64,000 nucleotides of DNA from an uncultured Christensenella sp. Its GTDB lineage: Bacteria; Bacillota; Clostridia; Christensenellales; UBA3700. The notes under the pieces are model-generated. The model saw nothing but the letters and a program-made list of their open reading frames with translations. It did not search any database and was not told the origin of the DNA. Below, in pieces: positions 1-8,116 of the stretch. The stretch's first letter is position 1. Every line of letters starts with the position of its first letter. The stretch is from assembly GCA_910578245.1 (NCBI GenBank), contig CAJTPC010000001.1, positions 100,564 to 164,563 of the forward strand, read 5' to 3'. Position numbers and translations under genes: made by a program.

Positions 1-412
1 TTAATACGCTCAATAATATTATACTACCGTCAAGACAAATCCTAAACTTGCGTATATCGAACTCTACTCCGAATACGCGCAGTTGGTTGAATACCAAAGT
101 CGCAAAAAACCTTGCGTATAGGAAATAAAATAAGAAAAACAACAACGCGCATATAGCCGGCAAAAGTATTTTCATTGCCAACAACATACTCTTGCCCATC
201 GATGATATATATCCCGCAATCGATACGCCGAATATATCGGTGTACGAGGGGTCTATTACCGCCACAAAGAGCGAATTGAAATTGCGCTTGCCAAAGTAAA
301 AAAGCGAAAAAAACATTCCCGCATATAGCAAGACTTTCATAACTATTGTAACCCAATCGTTTTTTAATTTAGGCGTCTTTGGGCGTATGAACGCCTGGCT
401 TTCATTTTGCAT
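1..412 (-). CDS. Membrane protein, C-terminus beyond window edge
   Basis: An open frame of 137 codons starts at an ATG that overlaps the end of holA by 11 bases and runs off the window edge without a stop. The protein begins with a short charged stretch (MQNESQAFIRPKTPKLKND), then has a hydrophobic segment at about residues 22-41 and a second long one at about 65-98, so it is an integral membrane protein. I do not recognise the family. A different frame of the same strand is also open here, but it lacks this start and its composition is unlike a protein. Overlap with holA suggests translational coupling and a shared transcript with comEC and holA. The function is unknown. Confidence 0.6.
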   Translation of the reverse strand, partial: MQNESQAFIRPKTPKLKNDWVTIVMKVLLYAGMFFSLFYFGKRNFNSLFVAVIDPSYTDIFGVSIAGYISSMGKSMLLAMKILLPAICALLFFLFYFLYARFFATLVFNQLRVFGVEFDIRKFRICLDGSIILLSVL

Positions 413-1397
413 AAGTCTTTCCTATAAGATGTGTTATTGCTAAATCAAGAGCATTTTCCGAAGATATTTTTCCGCTCTTGAAATTGTATTCCAGTTGATA
501 AAGATAATACACGGTTTCCTTGAGTTTTGTCAGAAATCCGCTAACTCTGCGTTTTGCCTCATCAATCTTCTTTCTCGTCATAAACAGCGCGCCTTTCTTC
601 ATTCCAAGCCTTTCGCACAAAAACTCCTCATCGCCATCGTTTGTCATTATGGCAAACATACGCTTGTATGTCAACGTAATCGTTGCAAGTATCGAGTTTG
701 GCTTGTCGCCTCTACTCAAAAGCACGCCTATAATCCCCATAGCCTTGTCGTATTTGCCGTCTTGTATTGCATATATGAATTCAAATACTTGAGTTTCGGT
801 ATCCGTAGCCACAACGTTGTCTATCACCTGTCTGTCTATCTCTATTTCGCTTCCTGCGTAAAGCATGAGTTTGTTTATCTCATTGTTTATCTTGCCAAAG
901 TCTTTGTTGCATCTATTGACAATTTCGGAAAGCGCCGATTTATCGTATTTGACCTTATAAAAATTAAAGAGCGTCTGTATATAATTGACGTAATCAAGCA
1001 ATCCTAATTTGTTGCAATCTACGTCAACAACATATTGGTTTATTGCATTTCTAATAGTAGGACAATTCACAAGTATCAGAATATTGCCCTCGATCGTGTT
1101 GTCAACGTAGTCAAGCCAGTTTTCCGTCTCTTGCATAGTGAGTTTTTTATTGAAGTCCTTGACTATTACAAGCCGTCTGTCGCCAAACATAGACGGATAG
1201 GATAGCGATGCTATAACGTCGTCTTGACTTATATCATTGCCTTCGAACTTCTGTACGCAATACTCTCTCGTATCTGCCGGTATAAGCGCGTAAAACTTCT
1301 CCAAAGCAAACAAAATCATACCCTCGTCGTCGCCCGTAAGCGCGTAGACGTCGGATATATTCGTCTTAAAAGTTTGTTTGAGTTGAAGCGCCTGCAT
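402..1397 (-). CDS. holA: DNA polymerase III subunit delta
   Basis: 331 residues, the usual length for the clamp-loader delta subunit, which opens the sliding clamp DnaN during replication. The N-terminal AAA+-like fold is recognisable (YALTGDDEGMILFALEKFY, then GDRRLVIVKDFNK), followed by the helical collar domain with the typical late segment in which a leucine/lysine-rich stretch precedes LDLAITHLI. I place the start at the ATG that overlaps the comEC stop (TGATG), because GGAGG lies eight bases upstream; the TTG four codons earlier would put the ribosome site inside the gene. In Firmicutes holA commonly follows comEC, as here. Confidence is high from context and sequence pattern. Confidence 0.85.
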   Translation of the reverse strand: MQALQLKQTFKTNISDVYALTGDDEGMILFALEKFYALIPADTREYCVQKFEGNDISQDDVIASLSYPSMFGDRRLVIVKDFNKKLTMQETENWLDYVDNTIEGNILILVNCPTIRNAINQYVVDVDCNKLGLLDYVNYIQTLFNFYKVKYDKSALSEIVNRCNKDFGKINNEINKLMLYAGSEIEIDRQVIDNVVATDTETQVFEFIYAIQDGKYDKAMGIIGVLLSRGDKPNSILATITLTYKRMFAIMTNDGDEEFLCERLGMKKGALFMTRKKIDEAKRRVSGFLTKLKETVYYLYQLEYNFKSGKISSENALDLAITHLIGKTYAK

Positions 1398-3550
1398 CAA
1401 TACCTCCAAGAGCTTTGGACTTTTATTTTATCATTTTTTATTTCAAATGTAAACGTACTTGGCACGCAATTTTTGACGGAATTGTCAAAACCTGCATCGC
1501 ATACTATATATTTTCCCTCCGTGTCACCGCTAATTAGGTTGTAAGAGACGAGAATATCGTAATTACCCTCACTTACATAGTAATCGCTTGCCAAAATTCT
1601 CAAAGTAATTCCGCCCGATACGATATCTAAAGTTCCGTAGTTAAGATAACCTATTGTCAGTCCGGATTCTACAACCGATGTTCCAACGTAAATTCCGTTA
1701 GACGCGTTACCCGATCTGTTGGAACTGTAGACGTAAGGACAATTGGTATACATTTGCAACTTTTCCAAATAATAATCATCCACATCGCCTACAACTATTA
1801 TTCCGTCAATCTTGGTAAATTTATTCTCTCTCATAGCGTTTAGCACACTCGATACGCTGTCACTGCTTGTTTTTTCATCGATTATTAGATACTCCCCGCC
1901 AAACGCATTATCAACCAGTATGTATTGACAGTCGTACTTGTCGGTAAAACAGTAAATATAGAGATTATTCGAGCCCCAAATTCTAATAGACGTTGTTACT
2001 GTAAATATCATGGCTATGGCAAATACCGATACGGCTATCTTCTTAAAATTTTTGTGAACAAAGGCGTATTTGGATAGAATCACTGCGCTCATTAAACCAA
2101 TAAAAATTATTATTGCATTCGCGTTAAAATTAATTAAGAGCGTAGGCAATTTACTTATCCATTCAATTATCGTTATTAAAAGCGTGAACAACCCGGCAAC
2201 TATTGTCACAAGCCAACCCATAAATGGGCAAATCGAAGCTAAAATTACACACAAAAGATATATTGGGAAAAGCGCTGCAAGTACAGGCAAAATTATAAGA
2301 TTAGCTATAATAAAGAGCAAGGTTTCGCCATTGAAAAAATACATCATCAACGGAAGAAGCAAAATATTGACGGATATTGATGTGGACAACAATGCGCTAA
2401 TCATTTTGGGAAACTTAATCTTTCTAAACAGACCATTAATAGGTTTGTAAAACGCAAGTATGCCAAACACCGCAAGAAAACTCATCAAATATCCAATATC
2501 AAACAAGAATATAGGGTCAAATAATAAAATCAAGCTCGCAACCAACGACATACTTGAAATTCCGTCGTTGCGCATACCCAACGTCTTTGCAAGCATGAGC
2601 ATAAAGGTCATTATGCTTGCTCTGACTGTAGATGGCGGAAATCCGCACAGCGCGCTGAATGTCAAAAGGACTATGGTCATTACTGCAATTCGCGCGATGC
2701 GATTATTCAACTTTATCTTCTTGAATATCCAAAGTATACCGCCCGCAATTATTCCAATATGTAATCCCGATATAGCAAATACGTGCGCCGTTCCCGTATA
2801 ACTGAAATTGTTTTTGATTTGACTGCTCAGTCCGCTCTTATCGCCAAAAGTCATGGCGTACAAAAATCCTGCCGTATCGCTTCTCGTGTTGGAATAAAGA
2901 ACGCTTTTGACTCTAATCTTTATTCTATCCATTAGATTCATTCCTGACGACACCTTGTAAAAACAAAAATTATCATCGTCGAAATTTACTCTGCAATAGA
3001 TATAATGATAAAGTTTGTTGCGAAAATCGAGAACGCTATAAGAATCCTCTACTACGAGATTTTGCGGAGCAATATTGCCCCTGAACTTTATCCTATCGCC
3101 TATCTTGTATCCTTCTAAGATAGCTTTGTCGGAAAATACTGCAATTGCCTTGCCATTTATTTCTCTGCCATCGACAATTATGTTGCTTAAACATACTTCT
3201 AAAACGTCATTGTCTGTCGGAACTTGCAAAACTCCATTTTCATCGCACTCCGTAAGTATATCTATATCGGCTTCAATCAGAGAATTCTCCGAATAAATTT
3301 CTCTGTTCTCTATCCTGACATAAGTCATAGTTGTCAAACCTAAGAACAGTAAAAATGTGAAAATACAAACTATTACTTTTGGTCTTGCTTTCTTGAATTT
3401 CTTAATAAATATTGCAGATAATAGCGCAATTACCGCCAGAATTGCAATTACTAGAATTGTAGAACTGCTACAAAAAGTGATTGCCAAAATTGCCAATACT
3501 ATGCTCAATAAAATCAACGGAGCAATTCTAAAATTAAAAGGTCTTTTCAT
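1397..3550 (-). CDS. comEC: ComEC/Rec2-type DNA uptake channel protein
   Basis: 717 residues with two or more N-terminal membrane segments, a soluble OB-like region (about 60-200), then the multi-spanning competence domain containing GTAHVFAISGLHIGI, the hallmark of ComEC, and a C-terminal region in the place of the metallo-beta-lactamase-like domain. ComEC forms the inner-membrane channel for single-stranded DNA import. The C-terminal domain looks degenerate: the usual HxHxDH metal motif is not visible, and the corresponding stretch reads IIVVGDVDDYYLE. Nuclease activity is therefore doubtful while the channel part looks intact. The gene overlaps holA by its stop codon and follows ppa after 32 bases. 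The start is the only ATG ahead of the first membrane helix; its ribosome site is weak. Confidence 0.85.
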   Translation of the reverse strand: MKRPFNFRIAPLILLSIVLAILAITFCSSSTILVIAILAVIALLSAIFIKKFKKARPKVIVCIFTFLLFLGLTTMTYVRIENREIYSENSLIEADIDILTECDENGVLQVPTDNDVLEVCLSNIIVDGREINGKAIAVFSDKAILEGYKIGDRIKFRGNIAPQNLVVEDSYSVLDFRNKLYHYIYCRVNFDDDNFCFYKVSSGMNLMDRIKIRVKSVLYSNTRSDTAGFLYAMTFGDKSGLSSQIKNNFSYTGTAHVFAISGLHIGIIAGGILWIFKKIKLNNRIARIAVMTIVLLTFSALCGFPPSTVRASIMTFMLMLAKTLGMRNDGISSMSLVASLILLFDPIFLFDIGYLMSFLAVFGILAFYKPINGLFRKIKFPKMISALLSTSISVNILLLPLMMYFFNGETLLFIIANLIILPVLAALFPIYLLCVILASICPFMGWLVTIVAGLFTLLITIIEWISKLPTLLINFNANAIIIFIGLMSAVILSKYAFVHKNFKKIAVSVFAIAMIFTVTTSIRIWGSNNLYIYCFTDKYDCQYILVDNAFGGEYLIIDEKTSSDSVSSVLNAMRENKFTKIDGIIVVGDVDDYYLEKLQMYTNCPYVYSSNRSGNASNGIYVGTSVVESGLTIGYLNYGTLDIVSGGITLRILASDYYVSEGNYDILVSYNLISGDTEGKYIVCDAGFDNSVKNCVPSTFTFEIKNDKIKVQSSWRY

Positions 3551-3582
3551 TTATTTTAGCTTTAGTAAATTAAATCTTTCCT

Positions 3583-4116
3583 TTAGTCTTTTAGAAACAC
3601 TTCCTCGTACAAATTTATGGCATTATTTATGGACTCTATAGCCTCATCTCTACCCGACAACTCAAGAACTTCCATTTTCTTGCCCTCAAGCTGCTTATAT
3701 ACTCCAAAAAAGTGTTTCATTTCTTCTATAATGTGTGGCGGAAGCTGACTGACGTCTTTGTATCCGTTCCAGTTTGGGTCCTTGAACGGAACCGCCAAAA
3801 TCTTGATATCCTCCGCGCCATCGTCAATCATGGCGATTTGGCCTATCGGATAACACCTCACTAACGACAACGGAGCTATCTCCTCACTGCATATGACCAG
3901 CACGTCCAACGGGTCGCCATCGTCTGCATAGGTACGCGGAATAAATCCGTAATTGGCAGGATAATGCGTAGCCGTATAAAGTATTCTATCCAAAACAAGC
4001 ATACCCGTCTGCTTGTCGACTTCATACTTGTTCTTACATCCCTTAGGAATTTCAATACAAGCTATAAAATCTTCGCTGGCAATTCTGTCTTTGCTTATTT
4101 CATGCCAAATATTCAT
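3583..4116 (-). CDS. ppa: Inorganic pyrophosphatase, family I
   Basis: 177 residues, the normal size for a soluble bacterial family I enzyme. It hydrolyses the pyrophosphate released by biosynthesis to phosphate. The sequence shows IEIPKGCKNKYEVDK near the start, HYPANYGFIPRT, and the metal-binding DGDPLDVLV signature with its clustered aspartates, followed by DDGAEDIKILAVP and DPNWNGYKDV. All the acidic positions expected for magnesium binding appear present. The gene reads toward comEC with a 32-base gap and may be in the same transcription unit. Cytoplasmic. Confidence 0.95.
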   Translation of the reverse strand: MNIWHEISKDRIASEDFIACIEIPKGCKNKYEVDKQTGMLVLDRILYTATHYPANYGFIPRTYADDGDPLDVLVICSEEIAPLSLVRCYPIGQIAMIDDGAEDIKILAVPFKDPNWNGYKDVSQLPPHIIEEMKHFFGVYKQLEGKKMEVLELSGRDEAIESINNAINLYEEVFLKD

Positions 4117-4241
4117 ACTTTCCGTTCCCCAAACGCATTTTTAATATTGTACTATATCTTTTATGATAAATCTATAATTTTTTGAACATTTCTCATTATT
4201 TTTTTATTTTTTTGATTGCAAATGCCCAAATTGTATGCTAA

Positions 4242-4247
4242 TATAAT
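4242..4247 (+). promoter_or_regulatory. Likely -10 box of the tRNA-Leu(CAA) promoter
   Basis: TATAAT lies 32 bases before the tRNA 5' end and is preceded by TGCTAA, close to an extended -10. A convincing -35 at the standard spacing is not seen; TTGCAA lies about 20 bases upstream. Confidence 0.45.
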
Positions 4248-4278
4248 AAAGCAATAAGCAATTTAACCGCAAAATTAT

Positions 4279-4365
4279 GCCGAAGTGGTGGAATTGGCAG
4301 ACGCGCCGGACTCAAAATCCGGTGATGGCGACATCGTGCGGGTTCAAGTCCCGCCTTCGGCACCA
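4279..4365 (+). tRNA. tRNA-Leu (anticodon CAA)
   Basis: An 87-base class II tRNA. The acceptor arm GCCGAAG pairs with CTTCGGC, the D-arm carries GGAATTGGCAGAC, the anticodon stem CCGGA/TCCGG encloses the loop CTCAAAA with anticodon CAA, there is a long variable arm, the T-arm holds GGTTCAAGTC, and CCA is encoded. It reads UUG codons. The last 19 bases before the discriminator recur with one mismatch at 7998-8016, on the far side of the neighbouring restriction-modification-like island, which suggests this gene served as an integration site. Confidence 0.97.
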
Positions 4366-4735
4366 TAGTTAAGAAGTCGCGTCTTAGTGAGAAATAGAAA
4401 GTGAGATGGCTTACAATCTCACTTTTTCTATTCGCCAGATCTATGTGACTTTTTTTCATAGTTGTGACATAGGGATACCGAATTTGTGACGCTTGCACAA
4501 GACGCTACTAACTTGCTCGCTATTCCGTTGCTATCGCTCCTTACAAATCCCTACCTCTAGCGCCACCTTAGCACACGCAAAAGAAACTCCAAAGTGCGTG
4601 TTATTTATATTTCAAGCACTTTGAGTATCAAAATCCTTTTTGTTCATTCAACTATCACCTGCAACAACACTTTTCCACTGCTCCAAAAAATCTATCGCCA
4701 TTGTACAATAAGGATTTTCCTATATGTTATAATTT
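4366..4735. other. Gene-free interval between tRNA-Leu(CAA) and the R-M-like island
   Basis: No credible gene. It holds the tRNA terminator, a module at 4483-4549 that resembles one next to the other tRNA-Leu gene (38428-38480, opposite strand), a stretch at 4543-4569 that looks like the T-loop-to-acceptor end of another tRNA (ACAAATCCCTACC, ending GCGCCA), and the 18-base repeat AAAATCCTTTTTGTTCAT at 4630-4647 that recurs at 8028-8045. The interval looks like a scar of repeated integration events. Confidence 0.55.
4400..4427 (+). terminator. Intrinsic terminator after tRNA-Leu(CAA)
   Basis: AGTGAGAT and ATCTCACT form an 8-bp stem around an 8-base loop and are followed at once by TTTT, 35 bases after the tRNA. 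Confidence 0.75.
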
Positions 4736-5311
4736 TTAAATGAATTGCTTTATTAATTCTTGGCTTAAAGCCGACAATGACCAAAGTTGTCCCATAGCAC
4801 TATACTCAAAATTTTGTGTAATAGTATTCCATTGCATAAATCCAAGTAAATGCGTCATTTCTTCCCCATGATTTTTTCTTCGGATAATTTTTGAGACATC
4901 TTCATCTGATGAAAGAATCGCTGACAAACGGCTACTTGCTCCATTATCTATATTAATTAGAAGCCCAAATTTAGCATTAGAAACCACATTGTATCCAAGT
5001 AATTGCGACCATTCCGCTAATCCTACAGATTCACGCAATTTAACTTCTAAAATTACTATTTCAAATTTTTCCCCATTTGTTATGATTCCAAATATATCTA
5101 AATTCAAAGGATACATATTCCTACTATATGTCTTCATACATTGACACTTTTCGGGATGCTCCTCAATTAGCTCTTTGATTTTTGTAGTTAACTCTCCACT
5201 CTTCCAATATATCTCGATATCTTTAATGCCTTTAGCCGCAAAATTACTTTTAAGTTGAGCCTCAATAAATCTCGTAATCTCAGGATAATGTGCTATTTCA
5301 TTTTTCTTCAT
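4736..5311 (-). CDS. PD-(D/E)XK-type nuclease, probable restriction subunit
   Basis: 191 residues. The core resembles a PD-(D/E)XK nuclease: LNLDIFG supplies Asp72, the following strand IVILEVKL supplies Glu89 and Lys91 (the E-x-K element), and WSQLLGY twelve residues later matches the helix bearing a conserved glutamine in many members. The gene is last in a three-gene minus-strand operon and its ATG overlaps the stop of the upstream LAGLIDADG-like gene (ATGA), so the two are translationally coupled. By position it is the likely DNA-cutting component partnering the C5 methyltransferase. Target, cleavage activity and metal use are unknown. It could also be a repair or nicking nuclease of the Vsr/MutH kind, but length and context favour restriction. 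Confidence 0.65.
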   Translation of the reverse strand: MKKNEIAHYPEITRFIEAQLKSNFAAKGIKDIEIYWKSGELTTKIKELIEEHPEKCQCMKTYSRNMYPLNLDIFGIITNGEKFEIVILEVKLRESVGLAEWSQLLGYNVVSNAKFGLLINIDNGASSRLSAILSSDEDVSKIIRRKNHGEEMTHLLGFMQWNTITQNFEYSAMGQLWSLSALSQELIKQFI

Positions 5312-6702
5312 TTAAGATCATCCTCTATTATTTGTCTAACTTTTAATTTATAAGTGTTGTTATCATCATAAGAAATAAGGTTTTTATAAACATTTGGATT
5401 ATTAGGGCCTATCAAAACCGAATATCCATTCATAGAAAAATACATAGGTGTCAAAATATCTGGTAAATTGCACTTAACTTTTGCTTGAGGATTGCGCTCT
5501 AAATACGAGATTATGATTTGCTCCTCCGAGCCCTTTGGTCTTAATCCATTAAGTTGACCTGTATCGGCAGCAATTAAAAATGCTATTGCCCGAATTATTT
5601 TTGATACTGGATAACCTGAATTAATTCCATTGCCCCACATTAGGTGAGAGTCATTCTTACTATTTAGGATTGTTGAAATAGTAAGTTCCTCTTGTCTATA
5701 GGTACGGTTTTTAAATAATGGATCGGCATTGATTATTGATTCGATATCATTATCCGTTCCTTTCACCATAATAGGGAAAGGATTTATATAATTTTCGGCT
5801 TTACACAAGATCTTTCTTACTTCGGAGTATGGAGCATGCTCACAACCTAAAACTGCGCAAACATGCTTATTATGTATATAATGTCCGCCTCTAATGTCAG
5901 TTGGTAATAATGAACTGTTTTCATCACTATGAACACAAGACATTGATGGGCTTTTTATCTCTCGATCTTCACAAGGTATGGCTACATTAATTTGGCTTTC
6001 CAACTCAATATTCTGTTTTATAGAGGTGGCTTTAGATGCAAAAGCGAAAGCCCCAAATTTGTCATATTGATCCAAATACACTCTCAATTTAAAGCCCTTT
6101 TTCCATCTTTTATCATAAGGATTCATTCCACAATGAAAATTAGGATGATTCCATAGAATCTGGTCTGGATAACATTTAATACTATGAAGCAACTTACATA
6201 ATGCACAAACAAAGTGATACTCAAACCCATTAATCTCAAATGAAATCATTTGCTTATCATCAGTAAATCTTCGATGCGATTGTTTAGTACTGCCAATTGT
6301 ATCAGCAAGTCCGGCAATAAACCGCCGTTTTAAATTATCATCAACGAGTGCCGGGACAATATTATTTATATTTGCAGTTTTTCTAATCTCCCCCTCACAT
6401 ACTATATCGTAAGATTCTAATTCAGCCCGCAATTCAGTTAAATCGCCTTCACATAATATATTCCACTCGCCACTAGTAACTGTATCATATGAAATTGATA
6501 GTCCATAAATTGCACGAAAATAAGGACTTACAACTTTCATAACATCTTTTGATATTTGCCCTGCACGCAGAGGATTTGACTCATAAGACCCCCACTGTTT
6601 ATACGGCAGTCTAATACGGAATACATCTTCTGCATCTCCCCAAATTCCACCACCTATTATCAATCCTAAAAGATACGCTCTATCTGAATCCATATTGATC
6701 AT
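5308..6702 (-). CDS. LAGLIDADG-fold-like protein of an R-M operon
   Basis: 464 residues. Two segments resemble LAGLIDADG helices: YLLGLIIGGG at 10-19 and FIAGLADTIG at 128-137, about 118 residues apart, a spacing plausible for a single-chain LAGLIDADG protein. At the position of the catalytic acid (the second D of LAGLIDADG) the first helix has Gly and the second Ile, so the fold may bind DNA without cutting. The remainder (about 230-464) matches nothing I recognise. The gene overlaps the methyltransferase stop (ATGA) and the nuclease start (ATGA), so all three are coupled. I infer a DNA-recognition or specificity role. Either the first ATG or the one three codons later could be the start; GAGGAG lies very close to the first. 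The domain assignment rests only on these two motifs. Confidence 0.5.
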   Translation of the reverse strand: MINMDSDRAYLLGLIIGGGIWGDAEDVFRIRLPYKQWGSYESNPLRAGQISKDVMKVVSPYFRAIYGLSISYDTVTSGEWNILCEGDLTELRAELESYDIVCEGEIRKTANINNIVPALVDDNLKRRFIAGLADTIGSTKQSHRRFTDDKQMISFEINGFEYHFVCALCKLLHSIKCYPDQILWNHPNFHCGMNPYDKRWKKGFKLRVYLDQYDKFGAFAFASKATSIKQNIELESQINVAIPCEDREIKSPSMSCVHSDENSSLLPTDIRGGHYIHNKHVCAVLGCEHAPYSEVRKILCKAENYINPFPIMVKGTDNDIESIINADPLFKNRTYRQEELTISTILNSKNDSHLMWGNGINSGYPVSKIIRAIAFLIAADTGQLNGLRPKGSEEQIIISYLERNPQAKVKCNLPDILTPMYFSMNGYSVLIGPNNPNVYKNLISYDDNNTYKLKVRQIIEDDLK

Positions 6703-7736
6703 TTCTCCTCAAAAACTTGTTGCATGATCTCTGTGGCCATCACATTAGCAAGCCTAGGCGGAACAGCGTTTCCTATAACCTTATACATAGCTGTAATGTT
6801 TTTTAATCCATCATCGTTAAATATGAAATCATCGGGAAATGTTTGAATCCTTGCAACCTCTCTTATCGTAAAACGTCTATTTTCAGTTGGATGTATAATT
6901 CCACAGTTTTCGGGTTGCGCAGAAGCCGTTATTGTTCCTGCTATCTCTTCTCTCGAAAAACGTCTATAGAATTTAGGTGAATGATATTTCTTCATATCAT
7001 CTCTAATTCTCTTAAATCTTGGTGCAAGATGTTCGTATGGCACATCTTTCCATGAACCACCTTCTGGAATATACTCTATCATTTCCAAAGCTTGAGGTGA
7101 AAGTGGCCAATGCACCTGATTTGGGATATCTTCTTCTATATTCAAGATATATTTTAATGCAAGTCCGTTCCTAGATTGTTTCTTAGGAAATCTAAATACC
7201 CTATTCAAATCTTTTCTAATGCCAACGAATAGAACCCTTTGCCGATTTTGAGGAACTCCATAATCCGCTGCATTAACCAGTTGATATTCTACATTATAAC
7301 CGATATCATTTATTGTCGACAAGTCTTCTTTTATTACCAAAGCTAAATCACGTCCATCAATATATTTGGTTGACAATAATCCCTTTACATTTTCAAAAAC
7401 AATTACTTTTGGCATCTTTTCACCAATTATACGTAAACATTCTTTATATAACATTCCTCTTGAATCATGAACGCCTTTACGCTTTCCTGCGTTTGAAAAT
7501 GGCTGACATGGAAACCCTGCTGTCAATATATCACAGTCAGGAATATCATTTTCGCTAACAGTCATGATATCTCTACCATCAATATCGCCTAAATTTAATT
7601 TATGTATTGCTTGTGCATCCTTGTCAAAGTCATTAGCCCATATAATATCAAAACCTGCTTGTCTAAAACCAAGGTCTAATCCACCGCAACCAGAAAAAAG
7701 CGATACCATCTTAGGTTTGTTTCCATTAACTTTCAT
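6699..7736 (-). CDS. DNA (cytosine-5)-methyltransferase
   Basis: 345 residues with the C5-methyltransferase motifs in canonical order: motif I SLFSGCGGLDLGF (12-24), motif IV GFPCQPFSNAG with catalytic Cys77, motif VI FENV (114-117), motif VIII QNRQRVLFVG (163-172), and motifs IX-X near the end (RRFTIREVARIQTFP, then GNAVPP). It transfers methyl from S-adenosylmethionine to carbon 5 of cytosine in a specific DNA sequence. The target-recognition region between VIII and IX is short. It is first in a tightly overlapping operon with a LAGLIDADG-like protein and a PD-(D/E)XK nuclease, so it is presumably the protective enzyme of a restriction-modification system. AAGGA precedes the start. Its promoter and a palindrome lie upstream. 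Confidence 0.93.
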   Translation of the reverse strand: MKVNGNKPKMVSLFSGCGGLDLGFRQAGFDIIWANDFDKDAQAIHKLNLGDIDGRDIMTVSENDIPDCDILTAGFPCQPFSNAGKRKGVHDSRGMLYKECLRIIGEKMPKVIVFENVKGLLSTKYIDGRDLALVIKEDLSTINDIGYNVEYQLVNAADYGVPQNRQRVLFVGIRKDLNRVFRFPKKQSRNGLALKYILNIEEDIPNQVHWPLSPQALEMIEYIPEGGSWKDVPYEHLAPRFKRIRDDMKKYHSPKFYRRFSREEIAGTITASAQPENCGIIHPTENRRFTIREVARIQTFPDDFIFNDDGLKNITAMYKVIGNAVPPRLANVMATEIMQQVFEEK

Positions 7737-7828
7737 TTTCTCTTTCCTTATATTTTGCGAAATATATTCACATATTAATATTTTGTAACTCTACAAGTAT
7801 AAATCATATATTTGTCACTAAATTACTT

Positions 7829-7846
7829 TTTGGTTATGTAACCAAA
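7829..7846. promoter_or_regulatory. Palindrome in the leader of the R-M-like operon
   Basis: TTTGGTTA and TAACCAAA form perfect 8-base arms around TG, roughly 15-30 bases downstream of the predicted transcription start. It is a candidate operator. No separate controller gene is present in the operon, so the methyltransferase or the LAGLIDADG-like protein could be the binder; this is inference. Confidence 0.4.
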
Positions 7847-7866
7847 GACAATATATTATTAATATT

Positions 7867-7895
7867 ATTTTATCATTAATATAATTAAAAGTCAA
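7867..7895 (-). promoter_or_regulatory. Promoter of the R-M-like operon
   Basis: On the minus strand TTGACT is separated by 17 bases from TAAAAT. Transcription would start near 7860 and give a leader of about 120 bases before the methyltransferase ATG. Confidence 0.6.
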
Positions 7896-7997
7896 AAATA
7901 TAGGAACCAATAAATATCTGTTTTTAAAAAGTTATCTATTAAAAACTAAAACTATGCATTTTTTACTTCCATACTGTGTAAATATTTAGACATAAAA

Positions 7998-8045
7998 TTC
8001 AAGTCCCGACTTCGGCTATGCCTTAAAAAAATCCTTTTTGTTCAT
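7998..8045 (+). repeat. Right-hand direct repeats flanking the R-M-like island (tRNA-Leu end copy plus 18-mer)
   Basis: TTCAAGTCCCGACTTCGGC at 7998-8016 matches the T-arm/acceptor end of tRNA-Leu(CAA) at 4343-4361 at 18 of 19 positions. AAAATCCTTTTTGTTCAT at 8028-8045 matches 4630-4647 exactly. Both pairs are in direct orientation and enclose the methyltransferase, LAGLIDADG-like and nuclease genes. This is the pattern expected of an element inserted at, or recombined beside, a tRNA gene. No integrase lies between them. Confidence 0.65.
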
Positions 8046-8060
8046 CACGCACAATATTAG

Positions 8061-8088
8061 AAAGGCTCACGCAAGTGAGCCTTTTTTT
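8061..8088. terminator. Intrinsic terminator, strongest on plus strand
   Basis: AAAGGCTCAC and GTGAGCCTTT form a 10-bp stem with loop GCAA and are followed on the plus strand by an uninterrupted T run. On the minus strand it lies 29 bases after the class I methyltransferase gene and could end that transcript, although the T run there is short. Confidence 0.7.
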
Positions 8089-8116
8089 GCGGCGTGAAGA
8101 GCAGGAGCGCCGAATT

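Noticed and set aside
42..356. A minus-strand frame of 104 residues at the window start
   Set aside because: It is shifted by one frame relative to the hydrophobic membrane protein starting at 412, which overlaps holA and runs off the edge; the 104-residue frame has an unlikely composition and no ribosome site.
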